Counted from the stretch's first letter, positions 9,332 to 18,668 are shown. The stretch: DNA of 64,000 nt from Bdellovibrionales bacterium (GCA_018266335.1 JAFEAR010000039.1:37172-101171); one strand, 5' to 3'. Numbers and translations are program-made. The notes: generated by a model from the letters alone, not told the origin.

Positions 9332-9345
9332 TTTCGAATGAGGCC

Positions 9346-10557
9346 TCAACCGTCCTTATATATAAGGAAGGGGGTTCGTTTCGCACGCCATTCTCGCTCA
9401 TCCGGCATAAGAATTTTTTCTAGATCGGCCGAGGAAGATGCAGGGTCATCGACCCAGAGGCGAAGCTGATCGCCGCCGTTAATAATATCAATGGGAAGCT
9501 TCGTGGCCTCGTATTCATAGGGGGGCTCACGCCAGCGGAAAGCCTCGGGCTGCACTTTTTGGGTGGCCTTACAAAAAGAAAGGGCCCATCGATAGGGCCG
9601 ATATTCTTCATGCCGGTAGCCCGCATCGTCGGCATGCAGCTGCACTCCCGAGCAAAGTTCTCCCTTGAACTTATCGAAGGTGGGCTCAAAGTAACAAGCG
9701 CGGTAGTGGCAGCCCCGCATCCAGTGAGCCTCGAAACGCTCCATTTCTTTGAGGATTTTTTCTGCCTCCAGACCCGGGGCCCCAATAATTTCTAAGGGCC
9801 GCGTGGTGCCCCGTCCTTCCGACAAATTTGTTCCTTCAAAAATAACCGTCCCCGAATAACTACGAACCGCAGACAAAGTGGGCATGTTGGGACTGGGATT
9901 CACCCAGGCCAACTGAGAGAGGGGCCAACCGTATCCAGGCGAAGCGTTCGGATCGTACCCCTCCACCGGAATGACCTTGAGTTCGACGTCCAACTTGAAT
10001 TCGGCCACCAACCAACGCGCCAATTCCCCCAAGGTAAGTCCGTGGCGCATAACGATGGAACTAGAACCAACAAAACTCTCCCAGCCCCTTTTTAACAAAC
10101 TGCCCTCAATCACTCGGCCCGCAGGATTGGGTCGGTCAAGCACCCAGATCGCCTTCTTGTGTTGCGCGCAGGCCTCGAGAACGTAGTGCAGCGTCGTCAA
10201 ATAGGTATAAATTCGACAACCCACATCCTGCAGATCCACCAACATCACATCGAAGGAATCCATCATCGCCGCCGTAGGGCGTCGCACTTTGCCGTACAGA
10301 CTAAAAACGGGAATTTTGTGGATGGGATCCACATAGTCATCGCTTTCAATCATGTTGTACTGCTTTTCCCCGCGCATCCCATGCTGAGGGCCAAAGGCTG
10401 AGCTCACACGCAAGGACTGCGCCGTCACCAAGGCATCAAGGCTATGCTCGAGCTTCGAAGTCACCGAGGCAGCATGACCCAAGAGAGAAAGACGTTTGCC
10501 CGACAACTCTCGTTGGAGTTCCGGGTCGGTGAGCAGACGATCGATTCCTAAACGCAT
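9346..10557 (-). CDS. Exo-beta-N-acetylmuramidase family protein (DUF1343, GH171, NamZ-like)
   Basis: A 403-residue protein of the DUF1343 family, whose B. subtilis member NamZ removes terminal N-acetylmuramic acid from peptidoglycan fragments. Visible family motifs are FGPQHGMRG, VDLQDVGCRIYTYLTTLHY, LDRPNPAGR, NPSPNMPTL and FEGTNLSEGRGTTRPLE. I see no signal peptide, so it may act in the cytoplasm on recycled muropeptides. It is divergent from the LysM gene (82-base gap) and is followed by lysC. Assignment to the family is firm; the exact substrate is inferred. Confidence 0.9.
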   Translation of the reverse strand: MRLGIDRLLTDPELQRELSGKRLSLLGHAASVTSKLEHSLDALVTAQSLRVSSAFGPQHGMRGEKQYNMIESDDYVDPIHKIPVFSLYGKVRRPTAAMMDSFDVMLVDLQDVGCRIYTYLTTLHYVLEACAQHKKAIWVLDRPNPAGRVIEGSLLKRGWESFVGSSSIVMRHGLTLGELARWLVAEFKLDVELKVIPVEGYDPNASPGYGWPLSQLAWVNPSPNMPTLSAVRSYSGTVIFEGTNLSEGRGTTRPLEIIGAPGLEAEKILKEMERFEAHWMRGCHYRACYFEPTFDKFKGELCSGVQLHADDAGYRHEEYRPYRWALSFCKATQKVQPEAFRWREPPYEYEATKLPIDIINGGDQLRLWVDDPASSSADLEKILMPDEREWRAKRTPFLIYKDG

Positions 10558-10639
10558 GCCTCAATATATCTCGCTGAGAAAAAATAATCATGTCGGAGGC
10601 CCTCAACTTTCCACAATACAGTCCGATGAAGAGACACGT

Positions 10640-11605
10640 ATGCGTGTTTTGCCGTTTTCTATTTCACTGCTCGCACTCACCGTTGCCCTTGCCACCGCAC
10701 CCGCTGAGGCCGCGCGAAAGGTTCGCCCGCGTCCGCACGTGGTGGAGGCCCCCTTCGAAAAGGGCGGCCACTGGATGAACTCCTACTATTTTGTGCGGAC
10801 CAATCGTGAGTCCTGGAAACTGCTGTCCGAAAAACTCTACGGCCGACCTGACCGCGCCGCCATGCTGCGCAAATGGAACGGCGGAAAACGTCTGCGCATT
10901 GGACAAATTATTTATTACAACTCGCCCACCCGCCCCGAAGACTCTTCAAACTTGCAGGTCTTCGCCGAGGACTTTGGCTACAAACTAGAGGAGGTGGTCG
11001 TTAAAAAAGGCGACTCCCTCTCGCGTATTAGCCAGCAGCTGTACGGCACTCGCGGCGGATGGAAAGAAATTGCTGCGCTCAACCCTCAACTTCAAAACCC
11101 CGACATGGTCGAGGTTGGCGACGTCCTTAAGGTTCAGCCGAAAGACATCATTACCGAGCCCGCGCTCCAGCGAATCATCAAGGAAGTAGCTAAATCGGAA
11201 GAAGAATTTCAGAATAAGCAGAATGGTCAGAATATTCAAAGCCCAACGGATCCCCTAACGGAAAACAAAGCGACTCCGGCCCCCGCTCCGACCCCCGAGG
11301 TTCCCTCACAGGTTAAGAAATCCGACATTCCCGCCTCACCAACGGCGCTTGCTCGTCCCACGACCCCGGGCTTCGCAGCTTCCGTGAAGAACATCGGCAA
11401 AAGTGGTGCCGAAGATTTAAATGCCGTCAAAGACCGCTCGGTGTCCTTCAAAGCTTCCAACTTCCTGGGCCTCTTGGGCGCAGGACTCTTGGTAGTTTCG
11501 GTGGGCATCATGGCGGGTCGTAAGCTTAAAAAGATGCGCTCTTCGCGCGACGATTTGAGCAAGCTGACCAACATTGCGCCCGGCAATCACAAATCGCCCG
11601 TTTGA
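10640..11605 (+). CDS. LysM-domain protein with C-terminal membrane anchor
   Basis: A 321-residue protein with a signal peptide (about 1-24, APAEA), a degenerate LysM-like segment (about 48-92) and a clear LysM domain (about 118-172: VVVKKGDSLSRISQQLYG, ending VEVGDVLKVQP). A Pro/Ala-rich linker leads to one hydrophobic segment near 275-295 followed by basic residues (RKLKKMRSSR). It probably spans the periplasm, held in the inner membrane and binding peptidoglycan. ATG 10640 is chosen because it gives a proper signal peptide with GAAGAGA upstream. Confidence 0.8.
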   Translation: MRVLPFSISLLALTVALATAPAEAARKVRPRPHVVEAPFEKGGHWMNSYYFVRTNRESWKLLSEKLYGRPDRAAMLRKWNGGKRLRIGQIIYYNSPTRPEDSSNLQVFAEDFGYKLEEVVVKKGDSLSRISQQLYGTRGGWKEIAALNPQLQNPDMVEVGDVLKVQPKDIITEPALQRIIKEVAKSEEEFQNKQNGQNIQSPTDPLTENKATPAPAPTPEVPSQVKKSDIPASPTALARPTTPGFAASVKNIGKSGAEDLNAVKDRSVSFKASNFLGLLGAGLLVVSVGIMAGRKLKKMRSSRDDLSKLTNIAPGNHKSPV

Positions 11606-11615
11606 ACGCCTGAAT

Positions 11616-12377
11616 CTAAACTCTCTTCAGAATACTCACTAACTCTTGAATAAATTGCGCAGGCTGTTCGGAGTGAACCCAATGCCCCGCATTCGGAACG
11701 TGCACGGCCTCCGTCACCTTACCGGGCCGACGACGAAGGCATTCTTCTAAACGCACTGCGGGCACATAATCAGAGTTGGCACCCAAGATCATAGAAATCG
11801 GGCCCGAGTACCGCTCCCAATCCGTCCAGAGAGCATGATCCCGCGCATCCAGAAGAAGTTCGCGCAAAGCATCGCGCTGAAATCGCCAGTCATGAACGCC
11901 TTCGCGAATCTCCCGAATATTGCTCAACAAGAATTTTGCCATGGCACTTTCCGCGCCAAAGAGTGAGTCCAACTTGAGTTTGGCGGCCTCTCGCGTAGCA
12001 AAAGGAGTTTCAATGCCATCAAAAATCAAGAGCAACTGAGCAAGACCTGGACCACTCAAAACGGGAGAGGAGTCCTCCGCGATCAATCTTAAAAATTTTT
12101 CCGGGTGACGCCCAGCAATTTTTAGCAACGGACGCAGGCCAAAGGAGTGTCCTACGGCAATCATGGGTCCGTCAGGAAGCTGACGCTCCAGGTCTTCGGC
12201 CACGGCATCCTGGGTTAGAGGACGAGGCAACGCCTCGAGTCCACGACGGCCATGGCCCAAAAGTTCTACCGCCCGGACATCCCAATCACGGGTGAAGGGG
12301 TCTTGCTTGAGGCGACTTACGATCGGCCCCCAATTGATGGCCGACCCCAAGAAGCCATGCACCAAGACCAGCTTCAC
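11616..12377 (-). CDS. Alpha/beta-fold hydrolase
   Basis: A 253-residue alpha/beta hydrolase with the oxyanion motif LVHGFLGSAINW at the N-terminus and the nucleophile elbow GHSFG. An acid loop GANSDY and catalytic His in NAGHWVHSEQP complete the triad. GTG 12377 overlaps the preceding lipoprotein stop by four bases (GTGA), which supports this start and coupling. It is the last gene of the dedA-thiBPQ operon. The YbfF/MenH-like layout suggests an esterase or thioesterase. The substrate is not evident; a link to thiamine or a thiamine ester is only a guess from context. Confidence 0.8.
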   Translation of the reverse strand: MKLVLVHGFLGSAINWGPIVSRLKQDPFTRDWDVRAVELLGHGRRGLEALPRPLTQDAVAEDLERQLPDGPMIAVGHSFGLRPLLKIAGRHPEKFLRLIAEDSSPVLSGPGLAQLLLIFDGIETPFATREAAKLKLDSLFGAESAMAKFLLSNIREIREGVHDWRFQRDALRELLLDARDHALWTDWERYSGPISMILGANSDYVPAVRLEECLRRRPGKVTEAVHVPNAGHWVHSEQPAQFIQELVSILKRV

Positions 12378-13105
12378 GGCGCCAACCCCGGTCGCCCCGC
12401 CAACTCGCTGAGCATGAAATTTTGTTTTGCTTGATCGAAGGCCTTTGCCTCCTCCCCCCGCTCCAGGCCACGCCCTCCGCGCAATTCTACGAAACCCGAA
12501 AAAAAATCGGCCCTTAATTGCTTGGTAACTTGAGCTCGATCGCGCAGCAGGGCGGCAAAAATCTCGCGCCACTTGATGTCTACTTCCACGACTCTGGTCA
12601 TTTTATCTGGGCTCGGCCAGGGAATCTGACTTGCCAAAGAATCGGGAGAAACTGCACAGCCCCGGCCATTCTTGGCACCACAAAAACTAGTTAGAAAGGC
12701 TCGAATGCGACTGCCATCGATTTGCAAAGACAAGCCATCTTCGCCGGCCTCGCCCGCTAAAAAGATTACTTGCCGATTAGCTACTCGCGGAAGTTTTTCT
12801 TCCTGCCATGCGCGCTGGGGAAAGCCCGGCCCTAGAATCAATAAATCTGCCGGACGGCCATTCCACGAGTGCAAAAGTTCCTTCGCCGCCGCTAAATTTG
12901 GAGCCGTCGCCATTTCTACTCGGGCCGAAAGCTGCTCGGTCAACGCGGGAACCGAAGGAAAAGCCCAGAACTGTTCCCGAGGCCGATCGCCGCCAAAGAG
13001 CACATAAAGCTGAGGCACCTTCGCACCACTCGGTGGTTTTGCGCTCGAATTACCGTTGGTACAGGCCGTAAGTGCAAACAAGGCCGCCACTAAAAATTTA
13101 GACAT
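12374..13105 (-). CDS. Putative lipoprotein linked to thiamine transporter
   Basis: A 243-residue protein with a lipoprotein signal (MSKFLVAALFALTAC; lipid-modified Cys about residue 15). The mature part has alternating beta/alpha segments such as ADLLILGPGFPQRAW and QVIFLAGEAGEDG, loosely like BMP-type periplasmic binding proteins. That similarity is weak and read by eye. The start at ATG 13105 overlaps thiQ by 16 bases. Its end overlaps the hydrolase gene by four. The position suggests a second binding component or accessory lipoprotein of the transporter. Confidence 0.65.
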   Translation of the reverse strand: MSKFLVAALFALTACTNGNSSAKPPSGAKVPQLYVLFGGDRPREQFWAFPSVPALTEQLSARVEMATAPNLAAAKELLHSWNGRPADLLILGPGFPQRAWQEEKLPRVANRQVIFLAGEAGEDGLSLQIDGSRIRAFLTSFCGAKNGRGCAVSPDSLASQIPWPSPDKMTRVVEVDIKWREIFAALLRDRAQVTKQLRADFFSGFVELRGGRGLERGEEAKAFDQAKQNFMLSELAGRPGLAP

Positions 13106-13764
13106 GTCGTTCCTTCGTCCCACATCACACGACGCGTCCCCAACCTCGCAGCCTCACGTTCGTCATGAGTAACCACTAAAGTGGGCACGGGGCGCTCACT
13201 CAATCGCGACAAAATCCAATCTTGCAGCTCTTCGCGCCGACCCGGATCAACCGCCGAAAGGGGTTCATCCAACAACAAACATTCGGGCTCGCAAATGAGA
13301 GTGCGCAACAGAGCCACTCTCTGCCTCTCCCCGCCGCTGAGAGAAACCACGTCGCGCGCAGCGAATCCCTCCAACCCTGCATGTACCAAAAAATCCCTCG
13401 CTCGATCCTGTTTTAAGGACAAGCTCCAATCGTTCGCCTTCGGCAAATAGTTTAATCCGAAGCAAATGTTTCCCAGCACATCTAAGTGGGGGAACAAAGC
13501 ACCCGACTGAAAAACCAATCCCACTCGCCGAGCATTCGGAGGCAACGCCGTAAGATTGCGATCGCCCAGCCTTAAGTCTCCCGACGCGGGGGCGCGGAGA
13601 CCCGCAATGGCGCGAAGAAGGGTCGTTTTGCCGCAGCCCGAAGGACCGCTGAGAATCACTCGTTCGGCCGCACCGACCGCGCCCGAAACCTCACGGTTCG
13701 GCTTCCCCGGGATAACCAGTTTAAATTTTTCAAAAACGAGATCCACGAGCGAGGATTCAACCAT
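13090..13764 (-). CDS. thiQ: Thiamine ABC transporter ATP-binding protein ThiQ-like
   Basis: ABC ATPase of 224 residues powering import through the ThiP-like permease. Walker A is GPSGCGKTT (40-48), the Q-loop is GLVFQSGALFPH, the signature LSGGERQR, Walker B LLLDEP, and the switch His is in VTHDE. It is close in length to E. coli ThiQ (232). ATG 13764 overlaps the permease stop by eight bases. The family assignment is by operon context with ThiB- and ThiP-like genes; by itself it could serve any ThiQ/PotA-type importer. Confidence 0.85.
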   Translation of the reverse strand: MVESSLVDLVFEKFKLVIPGKPNREVSGAVGAAERVILSGPSGCGKTTLLRAIAGLRAPASGDLRLGDRNLTALPPNARRVGLVFQSGALFPHLDVLGNICFGLNYLPKANDWSLSLKQDRARDFLVHAGLEGFAARDVVSLSGGERQRVALLRTLICEPECLLLDEPLSAVDPGRREELQDWILSRLSERPVPTLVVTHDEREAARLGTRRVMWDEGTTCLNF

Positions 13765-15322
13765 AGACCCGAGATGATGTCCTTCGCAAACGTGACCGCA
13801 GGCCCAGCGCCGCAAGGGTCGCGAAGGTCAGGAACAAGAGCAAGAGCGAGGCCCCCGAAAAATCGTAGCGTTGCGCCAATCGCCGCGAGAGATGTGCCGC
13901 CAATTCCGTGTCGCGCACCACGAGCCCCGTCAGCGACAATTCCGCTAATGCCAGCGAGAAAGACATCAGAACAATCCGCTCAAAAATATCTCGCGTCAGC
14001 GGTCGCCACAAATCGTGGGGACAGCGATCTGCATCACAACCCAACACCATCGCCGCGCCCGCAACATCCTCCGGCAAAGAAGAAAGGCGCTCTTCAATCC
14101 AAAGCGCCGCAAGAGGCAACTGCAGCAGGGCCAAACCCGCCGCTGCCAACACTAACTCGATGTATTCGTTCGTAGAGGCCAAAAGGTCAAAACCCGCTCC
14201 CACCCAAAAGGCTCCTAGAAGCGTAGAGCTAACTCCACCGACCCCAATGACCCGACGGCGTGTCGAGCTGGTCACATGCAACAAAAGCAAGGCTAACAGG
14301 TAGGAAAATCCGGCGCTAAGCCCAGCCAAGAAGAGAGACTTGGCCATGGCCGGCAAATAGTCAGACCAATCAACCTCGCTCCAGATTCCCCCCCTTAGCC
14401 AGGGAGAAAAAATCATCCACAACACGGGGGCGGCCGCCAAAAACCACAATGGAAAAGTTACTCGCCAGAGACGAGCGAACCCCGCCTGCAAACGAAAGTC
14501 ATTGGCCCCGGCCAAATTCAAGCCATCCGCGAGAGCACCGGAAGAACGAGCCGCCCACCGGAAAAGCACCCAGCCCAAGAGCGCCTGCGTCAGCATCAGA
14601 AAGAGAATGCGGCCCGAATCGGGATCATTTTGCAGCGAATGAAAAAGTAACACTTCGGGATTCACCCATCCCGCGGCACCGCCCAAAATGAGTAGCGTAG
14701 AAAAATTAGAAAAGGACCACAAAAAAACCAACGGCCACCAAACTCGACACTCTCGCCGCCATAAATCGGAAAGTGCCGCCGACCACAAACTCCATCCGCG
14801 TGCACCCAAATTAGCTGCCGCTTCCAATCTGTCTAGGGCCCCCGCGGCCCAGAAAGAGCGAATGCGTCTTTCCGTTTGGGCAGCAATAAACAAAACATTC
14901 ATAAGTAGGTGCGCCACTACAATCGCCACCAAACCCTGACCGGGAAACCAGGACCACTGCGCATTCAAATCGAGCATCAGCAGCGCCATGGCAGTGCCGG
15001 GAACAACGAACACCAACAAACCCAAGAAAGAAGTTAGCCGCGAAAAAACGCGCGGGGCGCCGGCCGCCAATCCGGTTCCCAAAAAAAGTCCCAGCGCCAC
15101 CGACAAAGAGGCGCTCAACGCCGCTTGCACAGAGGCAAGTCCCAAACTTTTTAGCAGAACTGCAAAAAACATGAGACTCAGCCCATCCGTACGAAAGTCA
15201 CTCAACCAAAACTTCAGCGCCAAAAGTGCGGGGATAAAAAAGAAAAGCGAAACGAGAGCCCCTAAAAAAAAGTCCCACCGCTTGCTGGCCGGCGGGGCCG
15301 AAGAAAAGACTACAGGTTCCAC
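13757..15322 (-). CDS. thiP: Thiamine ABC transporter permease ThiP-like
   Basis: Inner-membrane permease of about 521 residues made of two tandem BPD_transp_1 halves, as in ThiP (536 in E. coli) and iron(III) FbpB permeases. Two ATPase-coupling loops are visible: ALDRLEAAANLGARGWSLW in the first half and LPEDVAGAAMVLGCDADRC in the second. About 12 hydrophobic segments are present. The start is uncertain: GTG 15322 overlaps the thiB end by 13 bases, TTG 15334 is close, and a longer form to 15376 is possible. Confidence 0.85.
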   Translation of the reverse strand: MEPVVFSSAPPASKRWDFFLGALVSLFFFIPALLALKFWLSDFRTDGLSLMFFAVLLKSLGLASVQAALSASLSVALGLFLGTGLAAGAPRVFSRLTSFLGLLVFVVPGTAMALLMLDLNAQWSWFPGQGLVAIVVAHLLMNVLFIAAQTERRIRSFWAAGALDRLEAAANLGARGWSLWSAALSDLWRRECRVWWPLVFLWSFSNFSTLLILGGAAGWVNPEVLLFHSLQNDPDSGRILFLMLTQALLGWVLFRWAARSSGALADGLNLAGANDFRLQAGFARLWRVTFPLWFLAAAPVLWMIFSPWLRGGIWSEVDWSDYLPAMAKSLFLAGLSAGFSYLLALLLLHVTSSTRRRVIGVGGVSSTLLGAFWVGAGFDLLASTNEYIELVLAAAGLALLQLPLAALWIEERLSSLPEDVAGAAMVLGCDADRCPHDLWRPLTRDIFERIVLMSFSLALAELSLTGLVVRDTELAAHLSRRLAQRYDFSGASLLLLFLTFATLAALGLRSRLRRTSSRVYG

Positions 15323-16242
15323 TGATCCGACCAACTTCTTAAATCCGCCGCAGAAAACATCGTGTTCTGGCCCCAAACATGAATTTCAGTAACCTGGGAA
15401 TAGCAATTCGGGAGGGGAGTATTAGCACGAACCGGATACATCCAGTTCCGCGGAGCAATTTGGGCCTGAACTTGTTCGGCCACGACAAAATCCAAAAACT
15501 GTTGTGCGCTTCGTTTTAATCCCTCGCGCGACACGGGAGCAACCCACTCCTCCTGCTGGGGATACCCCTCCTTCAGAGGAAGCGCCACATAGCGATCGCT
15601 CCGATCATGGCACCGATGATACGCCTCGCTCGAGCGATAACTCCAAACGGCGACCCCCCGTCCCGCAGTAAAGGCTTCGTAGGCGGCGCTCCATGACGGA
15701 AAAATTGTTTTTGGCAGCGCCTGAGCCTCGACGAGAGTAAGAAGCTTCTGTTCAAAAATAGTACGGAACCAACCTACGCCTTCGCTGGCAAGCCGCGGAT
15801 CTTCAAGCAACAACTTTCCCCGTAATTTGGTCGGCACTTCGCTCCAGCGCGTGGGCCACTCACTCGGAGGAAACTTTTGTTTGTCCACCATGATGGCAAA
15901 GGGACTGGTATCGAAGGGACGCCCGTCACCAAGCAATTTTTCCTGATGAGCGGCACGATACAGGTGAGAACCGATACCGAGAACCACATCGTAACTAAGA
16001 GCTCCTGAGCGCCGACGATCGGCACGAAGTCGGCCCAGCAGCCCTCCCGATTCCCGGCTCACAACAAATTTCACTGAGCAGCCCGCGCAGTAGCGGGGAA
16101 ATTCCTGAGCAATAAACTCACCCAGGGATCCTTTGCCAAGCATGGCATCGTAGGTCAGAACCCGCACTGGATCAGCTCTCCCCACGCTGCCGATCAGTAA
16201 GCAGAGTACGGCAAAACCCCAATTGCTTGGGCGAGCGATCAA
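15310..16242 (-). CDS. thiB: Thiamine ABC transporter substrate-binding protein ThiB-like
   Basis: Periplasmic binding protein of 310 residues with a signal peptide ending near GSVGRA. The pattern VLTYDAMLGKGSLGEF, then FPRYCAGCSVKFV, LLGRLRADRR and YDVVLGIGSHLY matches the thiamine-binding TbpA/ThiB family, in which the C-x-C pair and the VVLGLDNNL segment recur. I chose TTG 16242 because a strong AAAGGAG lies upstream and it overlaps the dedA stop as TTGA. It is followed by permease and ATPase genes in the usual thiB-thiP-thiQ order. Confidence 0.85.
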   Translation of the reverse strand: MIARPSNWGFAVLCLLIGSVGRADPVRVLTYDAMLGKGSLGEFIAQEFPRYCAGCSVKFVVSRESGGLLGRLRADRRRSGALSYDVVLGIGSHLYRAAHQEKLLGDGRPFDTSPFAIMVDKQKFPPSEWPTRWSEVPTKLRGKLLLEDPRLASEGVGWFRTIFEQKLLTLVEAQALPKTIFPSWSAAYEAFTAGRGVAVWSYRSSEAYHRCHDRSDRYVALPLKEGYPQQEEWVAPVSREGLKRSAQQFLDFVVAEQVQAQIAPRNWMYPVRANTPLPNCYSQVTEIHVWGQNTMFSAADLRSWSDQWNL

Positions 16243-16862
16243 GATGCGTTCTCCTTTTTGGCCTTCGAGCGAATGTAAAAGAAAATTCCCAGACCCGCGA
16301 GCAAAGCAACGGGAATAAGAATGGTCTTGGCGGTGCCCAACATTTTGTAGAGCTCGTCGGAGTCCTCGGCAAAGCGCTCGCCCGCCAAGTGCCCCAACCA
16401 AACAAAGAGGGGCGCGCTAACTAGAGCGGCAAAGCCATCAAAAGCCAGAAACTTATAAAAGGGAAAGTGCAGCGAACCCGAGGTAAAGAAAATCGGAGTG
16501 CGAAAGCCCGGCAAAAAGCGGCCCACGAACACCACTCCAGATCCGTACTTCGTGTAGAGTCCTTTGATGCGCGGGAGTTTTTCCGGGGCAATCATGAGCC
16601 GGCCCAGCTTTGTGTCCAAGAACTTTTTCCCGAGCACGCGGCCGGCCGCATAGATGGTTAAATCTCCGCCCATGATTCCCAAGTACATCAACGCCGCCGT
16701 GATCCAAAAAGAGTGTCCGTACTGGGCGGCAAGAAAGCCCGCCGCCACCAGCACCACATCTTCGGGCAAGGGCAAACCAAAACCGCAAAGCAGGAGCAAC
16801 ATGAACGGACCCCAAAGGGCCATAATATTGCCGTCAAAAGCTGCGAGGATGTGGTCTAGCAC
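16239..16862 (-). CDS. DedA family membrane protein
   Basis: A 207-residue inner-membrane protein of the DedA/VTT superfamily, whose members act as lipid scramblases or undecaprenyl-phosphate flippases. Family motifs are LPEDVVLVAAGFLA near the N-terminus, GDLTIYAAGRVLGKK, and FVGRFLPGFRTPIFFTSG. The basic C-terminus (RSKAKKENAS) is cytoplasmic. GTG 16862 is taken as start; ATG 16823 would remove 13 residues. It heads the thi operon by a 4-base overlap with thiB. Any functional link to thiamine is not known. Confidence 0.9.
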   Translation of the reverse strand: MLDHILAAFDGNIMALWGPFMLLLLCGFGLPLPEDVVLVAAGFLAAQYGHSFWITAALMYLGIMGGDLTIYAAGRVLGKKFLDTKLGRLMIAPEKLPRIKGLYTKYGSGVVFVGRFLPGFRTPIFFTSGSLHFPFYKFLAFDGFAALVSAPLFVWLGHLAGERFAEDSDELYKMLGTAKTILIPVALLAGLGIFFYIRSKAKKENAS

Positions 16863-16871
16863 GAGGCGATT

Positions 16872-18503
16872 CTACAGCAGGGAGGCACGCTTAGCGAAGC
16901 GAAGCCACTTTTTCGTTAAAGCAAAGGCCAGGTAAATCGAGGCCAGGAGCGCCAGGGAGTTGCCACCAAGGAATCCTTCCTGATTCTTAATGTCCCGCAG
17001 CGTTCCGCAGCCACCACCACCGTGCGAATCGCTTTGCGAACCTGCATCGGCGCTTTGCACGCTCATGCCGGGAGCGGCCGGACGATCACCGTGAGAAACA
17101 GCCGTACGGGCCGCATTGAAGGCCGCCCGGGCATCCACCATAGCGGAGCTGCGTATTTGGGACATCTTACTGGTCACCGTGGCGCTGTTCACAATGAGCT
17201 GTTTGACTTCGTAATTCGTTAGCGAGCGGTTAATGGCCCGCACCACTCCTGCAATCCCTGCCACCACGGGAGTCGCCATCGAAGTTCCACGTTTGCGAAT
17301 ATAGGGGGAGGAACTCGAATTCGGATAGGCCGCGTTCGTGCTCCACATGCCAATTCCACCTAACCCATCGATGTAATCGCCTGGAGCGGCGATATCGACC
17401 GTGGTTTTTCCGTAGTTGGAAAATGAGGAGAGAGAGAAATCGCGCAAGGTCCCACCCACGGAGTAGGTGGGAGTTAAAGACGCCACGCTCATCAGGCCGG
17501 GAATATTAAAATTAGCGGGAAAGTACGGTGTGGTGTCGTTATTGTTTTGCACCCCGCCTTCGGAATTACCCGCGGCCACCGCAAAGAACACGTCTTGGTT
17601 ATAGAGCGTAACCATGGTGTCGTAGAGTGCGCGGGAGAACGATTCCGTTCCCTTCGCACCCCAACTCGCATTCACCACTTTGGCACCACGAGCAAGCGCA
17701 TAATCCAGCGCATCGATCGCCGCGGAAGTAGATCCCACGCCGCTCGCACTAATAAACCGCACCGGCAAAACTTCTACCGCTACGGCCTCCCCAAAGGAAT
17801 TTGCAATCGCCTGATCGCGCACGGCCTTAACAATGCCGCTTACGTGGGTGCCGTGATCCGTGGTGGTTTCAATCGTATCGCCATTGTGCGAAAGCACGTT
17901 GCCACCGTAAATATCATCTACGTAACCATTGCCATCGTCATCCGTGCCGGCCGCGCCGTTTGCTTCGGCCAGGTTCACAGCTAAACCGGATTGCAGATAC
18001 GGATGCGTCGTTGTCGCGCCCGTATCGATCACCGCCACAATCACGGGGGAGGTGCCACCGTAAACAACATTGGGATCGGGAGCATTGTCATTAAGATTTA
18101 AGAAGTCCGCCATCCAAGGGGCCGAGGCCTGCGAAGCGGGGCTATCCGCCGCCGAGGCCGAGCTCAATTTCCATTCCACATCTTTTTCGTAGTAGTCCAC
18201 GAGCGGATGATCCTTGAGCGTGGCGTCGATGTCGGCCTTTTCACCCGCCACCACCACAATGCCGAAACGACCATACGCGCGCGACTTGATGGCCGAACCG
18301 GACGACAGTTCCGTGCTGAGGGCCCGCGCGTTGGTGGACCCCACCAAACGACGCGAAGTCGAATCCAACGACGAACCAGACTTCATTTTTACGATGTAAC
18401 GAGCGGCCCAAGCGGGCGTTGCGGACCAAAGAAGGGAGCCCAGAGTAAGTGCCAAAACCATGACGCGATTCGAATGACTCGATGCTGTGGACTTCCTGCC
18501 CAT
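16872..18503 (-). CDS. Secreted subtilisin-like serine protease (S8) with C-terminal anchor-like tail
   Basis: A 543-residue secreted protease. A signal peptide (about 1-33, ATPAWA) is followed by an I9-like propeptide (about 36-112) and the S8 catalytic domain: Asp160 (VIDTG), His217 (DHGTHVSGI), oxyanion Asn (AAGNSEGG) and Ser408 (GTSMATP). The C-terminus is unusual: an Asp/Ser-rich linker, GGGGCGT, a hydrophobic segment (LALLASIYLAFAL) and a basic tail (KKWLRFAKR). This resembles tripartite C-terminal sorting signals. ATG 18503 is chosen for the strong GGGGAGGG upstream. Confidence 0.93.
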   Translation of the reverse strand: MGRKSTASSHSNRVMVLALTLGSLLWSATPAWAARYIVKMKSGSSLDSTSRRLVGSTNARALSTELSSGSAIKSRAYGRFGIVVVAGEKADIDATLKDHPLVDYYEKDVEWKLSSASAADSPASQASAPWMADFLNLNDNAPDPNVVYGGTSPVIVAVIDTGATTTHPYLQSGLAVNLAEANGAAGTDDDGNGYVDDIYGGNVLSHNGDTIETTTDHGTHVSGIVKAVRDQAIANSFGEAVAVEVLPVRFISASGVGSTSAAIDALDYALARGAKVVNASWGAKGTESFSRALYDTMVTLYNQDVFFAVAAGNSEGGVQNNNDTTPYFPANFNIPGLMSVASLTPTYSVGGTLRDFSLSSFSNYGKTTVDIAAPGDYIDGLGGIGMWSTNAAYPNSSSSPYIRKRGTSMATPVVAGIAGVVRAINRSLTNYEVKQLIVNSATVTSKMSQIRSSAMVDARAAFNAARTAVSHGDRPAAPGMSVQSADAGSQSDSHGGGGCGTLRDIKNQEGFLGGNSLALLASIYLAFALTKKWLRFAKRASLL

Positions 18504-18668
18504 CTCGCCCTCCCCGTGCCCCATATGACAAATTTTCGACGTTTTCGGGTTAGCGCGTCAGGATTCTTTTTTCGCGACACGAAAGCACTATCAATTTCAG
18601 AGGGTTAAAAATGTGTGCCAACAACATTTGCGCCTCCCAACTGAAATTCCTTGCCTCACAAATAGCTT

